From NCBI GenBank assembly GCA_049325275.1, contig JBMOLU010000069.1, positions 1 to 64,000 of the forward strand: a DNA stretch of 64,000 nt, written 5' to 3'. A program made the translations under genes and the position numbers. The stretch's first letter is position 1; the number at the start of each line of letters is the position of its first letter. The notes beneath the pieces were generated by a model. It saw only the letters and a list, made by a program, of their open reading frames with translations, was not told the origin of the DNA and made no database searches. This document shows positions 39,993-47,865 of the stretch, one piece after another. The DNA comes from CAIQJJ01 sp049325275 (lineage in GTDB: Bacteria; Chloroflexota; Anaerolineae; Anaerolineales; UBA4823).

Positions 39993-40802
39993 TCAAGGTT
40001 TCAATAAATAAACACCATAGCCACCGCCCATGGGGCCATATGCAGTCGTATCTTCGTCGTTCAACAAGTTTTCTTCAAAGCCATGCCACTTCAACAAGGG
40101 GATGAATTCGCCATCGATGTGCCATGGTTGAATCAGTTCTTTGTAGTGCGCCAACGAACGTGGATAAAGGGGGGTCCCCATCCGAGCATACAGTTCGACG
40201 ATCTGATCACCGCCAGGATAGTCGGTATTGATATCAGCACCCTGCGCATTGAAAGCCAAACAACTGCCGGGTGCAGCCCAATCATAAAGTTCATGAGCTG
40301 CCCGCTTTATACTATCATCCGGCAAAAAAATACTGACCCCCCAGTAAACAAAGGCAACCTTGCGTCTCCCACTCAGAATTTGCTGCACTTCCGGGCGCTC
40401 GAGCAGTTCAGCCGGGTGAGAGGCGTCTGCTTGAAAGAAATGCGTGTTGGGGTGATCGCTTTTTAGAATTTCCCAGGCATACTCTACGACCGTCGGATCG
40501 TAATCGGAATAGATTACGGTCGTATCCGGAGATACTTTATGATGAATGTGATCGTTGGTGGGCAAACCGGAAGCGAAGTCAACAATCACCTCGTAACCTC
40601 GCCTGATCGTCAATTCCTCAGCAAGGTCTTGCAAGGACCAACGCTGAAGGCGAACAAACTTCGACATAAAGGGCAGGCGTGCGAGCACCTGCTTTGCCGC
40701 CTGGCGATCGATCTCAAAGTTGTGATACCCACCCAGCAAGTAATCATAGATGCGGCCGGCGTTCGGCTTCTTATCGTCAATAATGCTTTCCGTGGAGGAC
40801 AT
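39993..40802 (-). CDS. SAM-dependent methyltransferase of the Methyltransf_19 (DUF574) family
   Basis: 269 aa from ATG 40802 with AAGGAG eight bases upstream. The family signature is clear: 'KPNAGRIYDYLLGGYHNFEIDRQAA' in parts at the N-terminus, the SAM loop 'VDFASGLPTNDHIHH', the acidic 'VIYSDYDPTVVEYA' and 'RKVAFVYWGVSIFLPDD'. These proteins are frequent in actinobacteria and Chloroflexota; substrates are unknown. It has its own promoter with a TTGACA -35. Confidence 0.88.
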   Translation of the reverse strand: MSSTESIIDDKKPNAGRIYDYLLGGYHNFEIDRQAAKQVLARLPFMSKFVRLQRWSLQDLAEELTIRRGYEVIVDFASGLPTNDHIHHKVSPDTTVIYSDYDPTVVEYAWEILKSDHPNTHFFQADASHPAELLERPEVQQILSGRRKVAFVYWGVSIFLPDDSIKRAAHELYDWAAPGSCLAFNAQGADINTDYPGGDQIVELYARMGTPLYPRSLAHYKELIQPWHIDGEFIPLLKWHGFEENLLNDEDTTAYGPMGGGYGVYLLKP

Positions 40803-40864
40803 AAAACAACTCCTTCTTTGGATATCCAGCATGGAGGAAACGCCTCATTTTACAGAAATGCAAA

Positions 40865-40910
40865 CAACGCTACAGTTTTACAATAAAGTGAGGTGCTTGT
40901 CAACGCTACA
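40865..40910 (-). promoter_or_regulatory. Promoter of the Methyltransf_19 gene flanked by a direct repeat
   Basis: On the minus strand TTGACA (complement of 40898-40903), 17 bp and TAAAAC (complement of 40875-40880) lie about 66 bp before the start codon's leader. CAACGCTACA occurs at 40865-40874 and again at 40901-40910, one copy at each end of the promoter, a layout that could bind a dimeric regulator. Confidence 0.5.
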
Positions 40911-40932
40911 AATGGATGATTATTTAAATGCG

Positions 40933-41130
40933 GCTCTCCCGGCTTCGCCGTGAAAGGAGGCCGCACTGGGGGTTGTGAGCGTGCTGCCACCTGGTTGCCT
41001 GGCACGCTCACAACCCCCTGACTGTCCTACTTGTGTGGCTGCTTCGCAGCACACAGGAAAAACCCGAAAATTTGATAGCGGTGTGCAGTACACAACACCT
41101 GCTAGACCGTCAGGGAATTCTTCATGCTCA
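40933..41130. repeat. Palindrome-rich intergenic repeat, copy 2
   Basis: This fills the gene-free stretch before the ABC transporter operon and matches 5784-6052 block by block. The blocks are GCTTCGCCG, GAAAGGAGGCCGC, a hairpin built on GGGGTTGTGAGCGTGC and its complement, CTGACTGTC, TGGCTGCTTCGCAGCA, AGGAAAAACCCGAAA, TTTGATA, GGTGTGCAGTACACAACACC and GTCAGGG. The long GATATTCATGCG hairpin of copy 1 is missing here. TGTACAAT just after it (41168-41175) may be the -10 of the downstream operon. Confidence 0.75.
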
Positions 41131-41215
41131 ATGCGAAACCTCAAAAGCTCCAGTTACACACCAGGGTTGTACAATGAGATATGAGAAGTAGAACCCATCT
41201 TTTTCGGAGGTTTTT

Positions 41216-42223
41216 GTGAGCGAATCTTGTGCGCAAATCGAGGTCAGTAATTTGTCCAAGACGTATCGCGTGCCGGTTCGAACCGAAGGGATCAGCGCAG
41301 CGCTGAAAAGCCTGGCAAAACGGCGTTATGATGACGTTGTAGCAGTGCGCGATGTCGACTTCGCAGTACGAACCGGTGAAATCGTCGGGTTGATCGGCCC
41401 CAACGGGGCCGGGAAAACCACCACACTCAAAATTCTTACCGGCTTGCTCCATCCCACCTGTGGGCAGGTTCGGGTCGCCGGTTTCGTCCCCTGGGAACGG
41501 AGTCACGAATACCTGCGCCAGGTCAGCATGGTGTTTGGCAACAAATCGCAGATGTTGTGGGATATTCCTCCCTTGGATTCGTTTCGCGTGCTGGGTGAAA
41601 TCTATCGCGTACCGGCCGCCACGTATCGCCAGACACTCGACGAGTTGATCGCCCTGCTCGACATGCAGGAACTGCTCGGCAAGCCGGTACGCAACCTCTC
41701 GCTGGGAGAGCGGATGAAGTGCGAACTGGTGGCCGGCCTGCTCTATCGCCCGCAGGTGATGTTCCTGGATGAGCCTACGCTCGGCCTGGACGTTTCGATG
41801 CAGCTCCGGCTGCGGCGCTTCCTGGCAGAATACAACGCACAGCGCGGGGTGACGATTTTACTCACCAGCCACTACATGGCCGATGTCCTGGCGCTTTGCT
41901 CGCGGGTCATTCTCATTCACCACGGCCGGCTGCTTTATGATGGCGAATTGGGCAAACTGGCAAAACAGATGGCCCCCTTCAAGCTGCTTCGGGTAACGCT
42001 GGATAGTGAAAACGGCTCTGAAGAACAGACTTCCCGCACCTTAGAAGGCTTGAAGATGCCGGTAGAAAAGGATGGAAACACACTCACCCTGCGTGTGGAA
42101 CGGGCCGAAGCCCCTGCCATCACCGCCCGCCTGCTGCAAACACTGCCCGTCGCCGACTTGAGCGTCGAAGACCCGCCGATCGATGCTGTGATCGATCAAG
42201 TTTACCAGGAAGGTGCCCCATGA
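41216..42223 (+). CDS. ABC-2 exporter ATP-binding subunit (COG4586 type)
   Basis: 335 aa starting with GTG at 41216, with CGGAGG seven bases upstream. The nucleotide-binding domain has Walker A 'GLIGPNGAGKTTTLK' (about residue 60), a Q loop, signature 'NLSLGERMKCELVAGLL' (LSxGE/R form), Walker B 'PQVMFLDEPTLGLD' and H loop 'LLTSHYMAD'. A C-terminal accessory domain of about 90 residues follows. The N-terminal insert (VPVRTEGISAALKSLAKRRYDDVVAV) is typical of the COG4586 group that pairs with COG4587 and COG3694 permeases, which is exactly what follows. The exported substrate is unknown. The stop overlaps the next start by four bases. Confidence 0.92.
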   Translation: MSESCAQIEVSNLSKTYRVPVRTEGISAALKSLAKRRYDDVVAVRDVDFAVRTGEIVGLIGPNGAGKTTTLKILTGLLHPTCGQVRVAGFVPWERSHEYLRQVSMVFGNKSQMLWDIPPLDSFRVLGEIYRVPAATYRQTLDELIALLDMQELLGKPVRNLSLGERMKCELVAGLLYRPQVMFLDEPTLGLDVSMQLRLRRFLAEYNAQRGVTILLTSHYMADVLALCSRVILIHHGRLLYDGELGKLAKQMAPFKLLRVTLDSENGSEEQTSRTLEGLKMPVEKDGNTLTLRVERAEAPAITARLLQTLPVADLSVEDPPIDAVIDQVYQEGAP

Positions 42224-43026
42224 AGCACTTGATAGACAACCTTCACGGGGGGCTGGCGCTCGTCCGTGCGACGTGGACTTCGTGGCTGCAATACCGCAGT
42301 TTCTTCTTCATCCTGGCTTTTGGGTGGATGATCCCGCCGTTGATTTATCTCCTGGTATGGAGCACGGCCGCCCGCCAAGAGGCCATCGGCGGGTTGACGC
42401 GCGGTGCGTTTGTGGCCTACTACCTGGTGCTGATCCTAGTCAACCAGATCACCTATTCACAAACGAACTGGACGGTGGGCGACTTAATCCGTTACGGCCA
42501 GATGAACCGTCTGCTGGTGCGCCCGCTCGCCCCATTTTTCGATACCCTGGCGCAGGAAGTGGCCGGGAAGGTGGTTTACCTGATTTTCGACATCCCCGTG
42601 GTGGCGTTGTTGGCGTTGATTCTGAAGCCCGAGCTGCATCCTACTCCCATGCAAGCCGCCGCGTTCATCCCGGCGCTGCTGATGGCCTGGGCGCTGCGTT
42701 TCCTGTGGGGATACGCCCTGGCCCTGCTGGCCTTTTGGGCCACACGTGCCGACGCGCTCCTGGCGGTGCAAGATTCGCTGATCTTTTTGCTCGCCGGGCA
42801 GGTGGCACCGGTGGCGCTGCTTCCGGGGATGCTGTACGACGCAGCCATCGCGCTGCCCTTCTGGTATATGGTCGGTTTTCCGGTGGCCGTGCTCACCGGG
42901 CAAGTAGACGCCGCCGGCCTTGGGCAAGGCTTTGCCGTTCAAAGTGCCTGGCTGCTGATCGCATTGGGGCTGGCCGCTGTGCTGTGGCGGGCCGGCGTTC
43001 GACGTTATAGCGCCGTAGGAGGTTGA
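42220..43026 (+). CDS. ABC-2 type permease subunit (COG4587-like)
   Basis: 268 aa with about six membrane segments and the ABC-2 pattern: an N-terminal amphipathic part, 'SFFFILAFGWMIPPLIYLLVWS', 'AYYLVLILVNQIT', 'LIRYGQMNRLLVRPLAPFFDTLAQE' in parts (the conserved L-x-R-P loop after the third segment) and 'RFLWGYALALLAFWATRADAL'. It starts within the end of the ATPase gene (ATGA overlap) and is followed one base later by the second permease. Together these make a three-subunit exporter. Confidence 0.9.
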   Translation: MKHLIDNLHGGLALVRATWTSWLQYRSFFFILAFGWMIPPLIYLLVWSTAARQEAIGGLTRGAFVAYYLVLILVNQITYSQTNWTVGDLIRYGQMNRLLVRPLAPFFDTLAQEVAGKVVYLIFDIPVVALLALILKPELHPTPMQAAAFIPALLMAWALRFLWGYALALLAFWATRADALLAVQDSLIFLLAGQVAPVALLPGMLYDAAIALPFWYMVGFPVAVLTGQVDAAGLGQGFAVQSAWLLIALGLAAVLWRAGVRRYSAVGG

Positions 43027-43027
43027 C

Positions 43028-43819
43028 ATGTATCATCTGCGCCTGATCGGTCTCTTTGCACGCGCATCGTTTCTCGAAGAAAGCGCCTACCGGGCAAACT
43101 TTTTCCTGAGCGTGGTGTATTCGCTGCTCAACCTGCTGACCGGCGTGCTCGCCATCGTAGTGCTGTTTGGGCAAGTAACGCAGATCAACGGTTGGGAGTT
43201 CAACCAGACGTTGGCACTGCTGGGCGTTTATTTGACTCTGGGAGCGCTGCGCAGCCTGGTCTTCGGGCCAAGCCTGGACTCAATGGCCGGGATGGACGGC
43301 GAGATATGGTCCGGGCGTCTGGATTTCAGCCTGATGCGCCCGCTCAATACCCAGTTTCTGGTCAGCTTCCGCAAGTGGCGTTACCATGCGCTTTTCGACC
43401 TGGCCCTTGGGTTCACCGTCATCCTGATCGCCGCCATGCGCCTGCACGAAAGCCTGGCAGTCGGGAACCTGCTGAGCTTTTTACTGGCGCTGGGCGCCGG
43501 GCTGGCCATTCTCTACGCCATTCTGCTTGCGTTTTCGGCATTGGCGTTTTTCAGTCCGGGCGTCATGTTCACCTGGGTCTTCGATGGTGTTTTCCAAATG
43601 GCGCGTTACCCCCTGGGGCTTTACCCCCGCTGGTTGCAGTGGATGCTGACCTGGATCGTTCCCGTAGGCGTGATCACCACCCTGCCCGCCCAGGCGCTCA
43701 ACGGCGCGGCCTCTCCCGCAGCGTTGGCAGGGATGCTTGTGTTGGCGCTTCTCCTGTGCAGTACGGCATCGCTCCTTTTCCGCTACGGGTTAAGGCAGTA
43801 CAAAAGCGCATCCAGCTAA
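43028..43819 (+). CDS. ABC-2 type permease subunit (COG3694-like)
   Basis: 263 aa with about six membrane segments. 'SFLEESAYRANFFLSVVYSLLNLL' at the N-terminus, 'GRLDFSLMRPLNTQFLVSFRKWRYHALFDLALG' in parts, and 'YPLGLYPRWLQWMLTWIVPVGVITTLPAQAL' near the C-terminus are characteristic of the COG3694 permeases. It forms the heterodimeric membrane channel with the preceding protein. The 3' end overlaps the convergent small membrane protein gene by four bases. Confidence 0.9.
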   Translation: MYHLRLIGLFARASFLEESAYRANFFLSVVYSLLNLLTGVLAIVVLFGQVTQINGWEFNQTLALLGVYLTLGALRSLVFGPSLDSMAGMDGEIWSGRLDFSLMRPLNTQFLVSFRKWRYHALFDLALGFTVILIAAMRLHESLAVGNLLSFLLALGAGLAILYAILLAFSALAFFSPGVMFTWVFDGVFQMARYPLGLYPRWLQWMLTWIVPVGVITTLPAQALNGAASPAALAGMLVLALLLCSTASLLFRYGLRQYKSASS

Positions 43820-44259
43820 CGTTTGCGCCCCACTTTTCCTTTGAAGCCGGTGTCACGGTATTTCCCGACGGGCGGCACGTCGTAACCGATGTAGCGCGGC
43901 GGGCCAATGAAGCGATAGATAAACGCATAGATCGTGCTAAAAATCGCCAGGCCCATAAAATAGAACAGCACCGTAAAGATCGCCACACCCCACTTGGTGT
44001 CTCCAACCTGAAAGCCAAAGCTCATGCCAAAATCCGCCGACTTGAAAGAGAGATAGCCGATCGGCTGGTAGAGCTTTTCCGGCAAGGGGATCAACCGGCT
44101 GTTCTGGTTGAAATCCACGAATTCCACGGCCGCGGCGTAAGCGACGAAGGCCAGAATGATGATCATGAAAAGGCCAATCCCGCGCCAAACCGGGTGAACC
44201 TTCCACGGGCGTTTCGGCCCGCTCCCTTCTCTCACCAATACGCTCTGATATTTACCCAT
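43816..44259 (-). CDS. Small membrane protein of unknown function
   Basis: 147 aa from the ATG at 44259 with GGAGG eight bases upstream; upstream codons to 44445 overlap the next gene and are ignored. Two membrane segments are evident ('GIGLFMIIILAFVAYAAAVEFV' and 'AIFTVLFYFMGLAIFSTIYAFIYRF'), with a short outer loop and basic tails (PRYIGYDVPP; GFKGKVGRKR). I do not recognise the family. It follows the FAD/FeS fusion gene by 11 bp on the same strand and may be co-expressed with it. Confidence 0.65.
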   Translation of the reverse strand: MGKYQSVLVREGSGPKRPWKVHPVWRGIGLFMIIILAFVAYAAAVEFVDFNQNSRLIPLPEKLYQPIGYLSFKSADFGMSFGFQVGDTKWGVAIFTVLFYFMGLAIFSTIYAFIYRFIGPPRYIGYDVPPVGKYRDTGFKGKVGRKR

Positions 44260-44270
44260 CTGACGACCTC

Positions 44271-45725
44271 CTACGAATGCATCTCTCGAGCGGCCTGCTC
44301 GATAGCTGCCACAATCGAATAGTAACCGGTACAGCGGCAAAGGTTTCCGGCAATCGCCTGCTGCACCTGCCCGCGGTCGGGCAGGGGGATTTCTTCCAAT
44401 AATTTTACCGCCGACATAATAAAACCGGGGGTGCAGTAACCACACTGCACCGCGCCGGTGTCGATGAAGGCCTGCTGCACGGGATGCAGCCCACCGGCAC
44501 CCGCATCGGCCTCAAGGAAACGACCACCGTCTGCCAGCGAAGCGATGCCCTCAACGGTCACGATTTCGGCGCCATGCGCACGCGGGGCAGGCACCAGGCA
44601 GCTCATCACGGCCTTGCCGTCTAAGTACACGGTGCAAGCGCCGCATTCGCCCTCGCCGCAGCCTTCCTTTGTACCGGTCAAGCCGGCTTCTTCACGCAGC
44701 AAGCGCAACAAAGTCTTCTGGTGGCCGCTGTGGAAAGTATAAGCCTTGCCGTTGATGCACGTGTGAATGGCCGCATCCGGTGATGGCAGCGGGGCATTCG
44801 GGAAGGCGTGCGCCGGCTGCTTGCGGCCCCACAACAGCGGCGGCCGGGAGGGGAACCCGGCCCGCTCTTGCCCTGCAGCGATGGCTTGCAGCGCCCGCAA
44901 AACACAGGTCCGCACCATCGCCGTCCGGTAGTCTGCCGACGAGCGCAGATCGTCTATCGGGCGGGCGGCTGCGGCCGCCAGTGCCGCCGCCTGCGTACAC
45001 GATTCGACGTCGAGCCGGCGGCCTTGCAAGAAGGCTTCGGCTTCTGCCGCCCGCAGGACGGTCGGCGCCACCGCACCCAGTGCGATAGCGCACGCGGTCA
45101 CTACATCGCCGTCGAAAGCCAGCAGCAGGGCCACGTTGGCCAGGGCGATAGCCTGGGCACGGCGCAAGCCGAGCTTGACGAACGCACCGCGCTGGCTGGC
45201 TACCATAGCAGGGAAACAAATCTCGAACAGCATCTCGTCAGGCCGCATGACGTTCTGACGTACACCGGTATAGAACTCACGCAAAGGGACCAGCCGCTCG
45301 CCGCGCAGCGAGCGCAGCACCACGGCAGCGTCGAGAGCGACGAGCGGCGGGATGGCGTCATTGGCAGGCGACGCGGTGATGAGATTGCCTGCCACCGTGC
45401 CGCGATTGCGAATTTGGGGCGCGCCGACTTCCCAACAGGCCTGCACCAGGGGAAAGGCGCGTGCGATCAGCAGTTCGGAGGCCAACACATGGTTGTGGGT
45501 CACCAGGGCGCCGAGGTGGAGCACCCCCTTGCCGTCAAGAAAAATATGATCCAGGCCGGGCAGGCGGGAGATATCGATGAGTGTGTCGACGCCGGGGCGA
45601 ACCCCGCGCGCCAGTTCGAGGATCAAGTCGGTGCCGCCGGCGACCAAGCGCGCTGCCGGGCCGCGTTCGCCCAGGAGGTGCAAAGTCTCGTCGATTGAAT
45701 CGGGAAAGAAATAATCCTGCCACAT
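44271..45725 (-). CDS. Molybdenum hydroxylase FAD subunit fused to a [2Fe-2S] subunit (CoxM-CoxS order)
   Basis: 484 aa from the ATG at 45725. Residues 1-285 are a CO-dehydrogenase/xanthine-dehydrogenase-type FAD domain, with 'RLVAGGTDLILELARG', 'IRNRGTVAGNLITASPANDAIPPLVALDA' in parts, and a CO_deh_flav_C part. Residues about 325-484 are the iron-sulfur subunit. Its plant-type cluster is 'GCGEGECGACTVYLDGKAVMSC' in parts, and its second cluster 'QCGYCTPGF...NLCRCTGYY'; all eight Cys are present. This order (FAD first) is the reverse of the common XdhA fusion. It passes electrons from a molybdenum subunit to an acceptor. A promoter whose TATAAT includes the stop of xdhC lies six bases before the start. 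The Mo partner could be the protein at 49963. Confidence 0.9.
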   Translation of the reverse strand: MWQDYFFPDSIDETLHLLGERGPAARLVAGGTDLILELARGVRPGVDTLIDISRLPGLDHIFLDGKGVLHLGALVTHNHVLASELLIARAFPLVQACWEVGAPQIRNRGTVAGNLITASPANDAIPPLVALDAAVVLRSLRGERLVPLREFYTGVRQNVMRPDEMLFEICFPAMVASQRGAFVKLGLRRAQAIALANVALLLAFDGDVVTACAIALGAVAPTVLRAAEAEAFLQGRRLDVESCTQAAALAAAAARPIDDLRSSADYRTAMVRTCVLRALQAIAAGQERAGFPSRPPLLWGRKQPAHAFPNAPLPSPDAAIHTCINGKAYTFHSGHQKTLLRLLREEAGLTGTKEGCGEGECGACTVYLDGKAVMSCLVPAPRAHGAEIVTVEGIASLADGGRFLEADAGAGGLHPVQQAFIDTGAVQCGYCTPGFIMSAVKLLEEIPLPDRGQVQQAIAGNLCRCTGYYSIVAAIEQAAREMHS

Positions 45726-45731
45726 GCTTAC

Positions 45732-45761
45732 ATTATACGGCATTTGCCCGCAGCGCAACAA
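45732..45761 (-). promoter_or_regulatory. Leaderless promoter whose -10 contains the xdhC stop codon
   Basis: On the minus strand TTGTTG (complement of 45756-45761), 18 bp and TATAAT (complement of 45732-45737) precede the ATG at 45725 by six bases. The TAA of TATAAT is the stop codon of the XdhC gene. No ribosome site can fit. Confidence 0.65.
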
Positions 45762-46500
45762 CCTGCGCCAGAATGCTGACGGCGATTTCCTGCGGCGTCT
45801 CTGCACGGATATCGAGACCCACGGGCGAGTGAACCAGCGCCAGCTTTTCATCCGGCACCCCCGCTTCGAGAAGCTTCTGCCGGGTAAAGGCCCAGCGCCG
45901 CCGCGAGCCGATCACGCCAATGTAAGCGGCCGGGGTTTGCAGCAGGGCCGGCAAACCGGCCACATCGACATCGCTGCCGCGGGTGGCCAGAACGAAACAG
46001 GTCTGCGGCGTGATCGGCATCCGGTCGGGCAGTTCGGCCATCGCGCAGGCGTAGTAAGCATCTGCTTCAGGCACACCCTGCGGCGTGCACAGTTCGGCGC
46101 GGTCATCGCTGACCACCACCTGGAAGCCCAGCCACTTTGCCAGGTGAACGACGGCCTTGCCAACATGCCCGGCCCCGATGACGACGAGCACCGGCCTGGG
46201 AAGCAGGGGTTCCACGAACACCTCCACCTGGCCACCGCACACCCCCGGATCGCCGCGGGTGGGGTCGGCCATGCTGTAGGACAACAAGCGCGGTTGGCCG
46301 TCTTTCAGCGCTACCAACGCCTCGGCAATCACACGATTTTCCACCTCCCCACCGCCAATCGTGCCTTCGATCCGCCCATCGGGGTAGACGATCATTTTAC
46401 TGGCGGCGTGGCGCGGCGTCGATCCCTGCGTGCGCACGACGGTGCACAGGGCAGCAGGCTCCTGATCGGCTTCGAGGCGGGCAAGGGTTTGATAAAACAT
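45733..46500 (-). CDS. xdhC: XdhC family molybdenum hydroxylase maturation protein
   Basis: 255 aa. The N-terminal XdhC/CoxI domain has 'EPAALCTVVRTQGSTPRHAASKMIV' and 'GTIGGGEVENRV'. The C-terminal Rossmann domain has 'VLVVIGAGHVGKAVVHLAKWLGF', 'VVSDDRAEL', 'TCFVLATRGSDVD' and 'YIGVIGSRRRWAFTRQKLLEAGVPDE' in parts. XdhC binds molybdenum cofactor, promotes its sulfuration and inserts it into xanthine-dehydrogenase-type enzymes. It starts 15 bp after the pyrophosphatase stop with no clear ribosome site. Its stop lies in the -10 of the next gene. It supports the view that the XdhD-like and FAD/FeS genes nearby encode a sulfurated Mo hydroxylase. Confidence 0.92.
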   Translation of the reverse strand: MFYQTLARLEADQEPAALCTVVRTQGSTPRHAASKMIVYPDGRIEGTIGGGEVENRVIAEALVALKDGQPRLLSYSMADPTRGDPGVCGGQVEVFVEPLLPRPVLVVIGAGHVGKAVVHLAKWLGFQVVVSDDRAELCTPQGVPEADAYYACAMAELPDRMPITPQTCFVLATRGSDVDVAGLPALLQTPAAYIGVIGSRRRWAFTRQKLLEAGVPDEKLALVHSPVGLDIRAETPQEIAVSILAQVVALRANAV

Positions 46501-46515
46501 GGGATCCGGCGCCTT

Positions 46516-47862
46516 CTAGCTTTCCAGCAGGCCAAGCACCACCGGGAGAAGCTGTTTCTTACGCGAAACGACTCCCGGCGCCTGGCGGGTGCCGTCAGGC
46601 AGGCGCGGGTAGGGCAAATCGTCCAGCAGCGGCGGCGGGTTGACGAGCAACAGGCGGCTGGTGTTATCGACGACATCGGTCACCATCAGCATGGCAAAGT
46701 CGAGTCCCCGGCGTTCGCGTAAAGCATCCAGGGCATCCAAGAGCGAGCGACAGTACTCATCGAGTTGCAGCAGGTCGGTGACTTCGGCCTGGGCGATGGC
46801 AAACTTCAGGCCGCCGGCCTCGTAGAGTTTGAGGTCGGTGTTGACGATCTCTTCCGGCAGGCGGGTGGAAAGCCCGGAACCGGCGCGCAAAACCTGCTGG
46901 CCATATGACTGGATCGTCTCACCGGCAAGCGGCCCGTTGCGCACATAGGCCCAGCGCACCAACCGCTCGGCGGCGCGGTGATCGCGATCAGTGGTCGTCG
47001 GCGAGGTCAGGATCAAGGTGTCGGAGAGCAGGCCGGCAAGCAGGACACCGGCAATGGCCGGCGGGGCGCTGAGGCCCACATTTTCGATGCGCTCGGAAAC
47101 GAGCGTGCTCGTGCTGCCGACGATATCGACGGTGAATTTGATCGGCACGTGGGTGGCGTGGTTCCCCAGCCGGTGGTGATCGAGGATTTCGAGCACCTCG
47201 GCCTCCTCCAGGGCGCTGAGGGACTGCCCCGGTTCGTTGTGATCGACCAGGATCAGGCGCATGCGCGGGGGGTTGAGCACGTTACGCTGATGGGCAACGC
47301 CCAGGTAGCCGCCCTTCTCGTCGACGATCAAAAAATCGATGTGTTCTTCACGCAACACGCGGTTGATCACGTCACGAATGCGCAAGCCCGCCTGAAAACG
47401 CGGGGCGCCCACGTCACAGGCATCCCGGCAGGGCAGATCGAGGATCTCGCTGATTTTCATTTCCTGGCGGTGCGCATGGGGACCGACCAGGCGTGCGAGG
47501 AATGCAAACAGGCTGGGGCCGGTGATCAGGCCAAAAGGCGTGCCATCCGCATCGACAATCGGCGCCACCCCACCCGTACGGCTGGCAATGGCCCAGGCAT
47601 CGCGCAGTGGGCTGTCGGGATGCGTCGTATCCAGGCGGCGGACAACGGCCTGAAAGCGTGGCGAGGCGTCGTTGAGCAAGAGGGGTGGTTCCAGCGCCAG
47701 CCGCTTCAGCACCCATGCGGTCTGGAGGTTAACGGCGCCGGCGCGGGCAGCAATGGCGTTAACGCCGTCACGCTCACGCAGCAGCCAGGCGTAGCCGAGC
47801 GCGGCGGCAATCGAATCGGTATCGGGGTTGACGTGCCCGGTAACGTAAAGGGGAGATTCCAT
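46516..47862 (-). CDS. CBS-domain family II (manganese-dependent) inorganic pyrophosphatase
   Basis: 448 aa, longer than the 310-aa simple enzyme because a CBS region (about residues 70-210) is inserted in the DHH domain. Metal ligands are visible: 'TGHVNPDTDSIAAALGYAWL' (His and two Asp), 'LILVDHNEPGQS', 'EILDHHRLGN' (DHH) and 'LLSDTLILTSPTTTDRD'. The DHHA2 domain closes with 'SRLLLVNPPP...RKKQLLPVVLGLL'. These enzymes hydrolyse pyrophosphate and are often regulated by adenine nucleotides bound to the CBS pair. It is followed 15 bp later by xdhC and preceded 3 bp away by the cyclase-AAA gene. Confidence 0.88.
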   Translation of the reverse strand: MESPLYVTGHVNPDTDSIAAALGYAWLLRERDGVNAIAARAGAVNLQTAWVLKRLALEPPLLLNDASPRFQAVVRRLDTTHPDSPLRDAWAIASRTGGVAPIVDADGTPFGLITGPSLFAFLARLVGPHAHRQEMKISEILDLPCRDACDVGAPRFQAGLRIRDVINRVLREEHIDFLIVDEKGGYLGVAHQRNVLNPPRMRLILVDHNEPGQSLSALEEAEVLEILDHHRLGNHATHVPIKFTVDIVGSTSTLVSERIENVGLSAPPAIAGVLLAGLLSDTLILTSPTTTDRDHRAAERLVRWAYVRNGPLAGETIQSYGQQVLRAGSGLSTRLPEEIVNTDLKLYEAGGLKFAIAQAEVTDLLQLDEYCRSLLDALDALRERRGLDFAMLMVTDVVDNTSRLLLVNPPPLLDDLPYPRLPDGTRQAPGVVSRKKQLLPVVLGLLES

Positions 47863-47865
47863 AAA

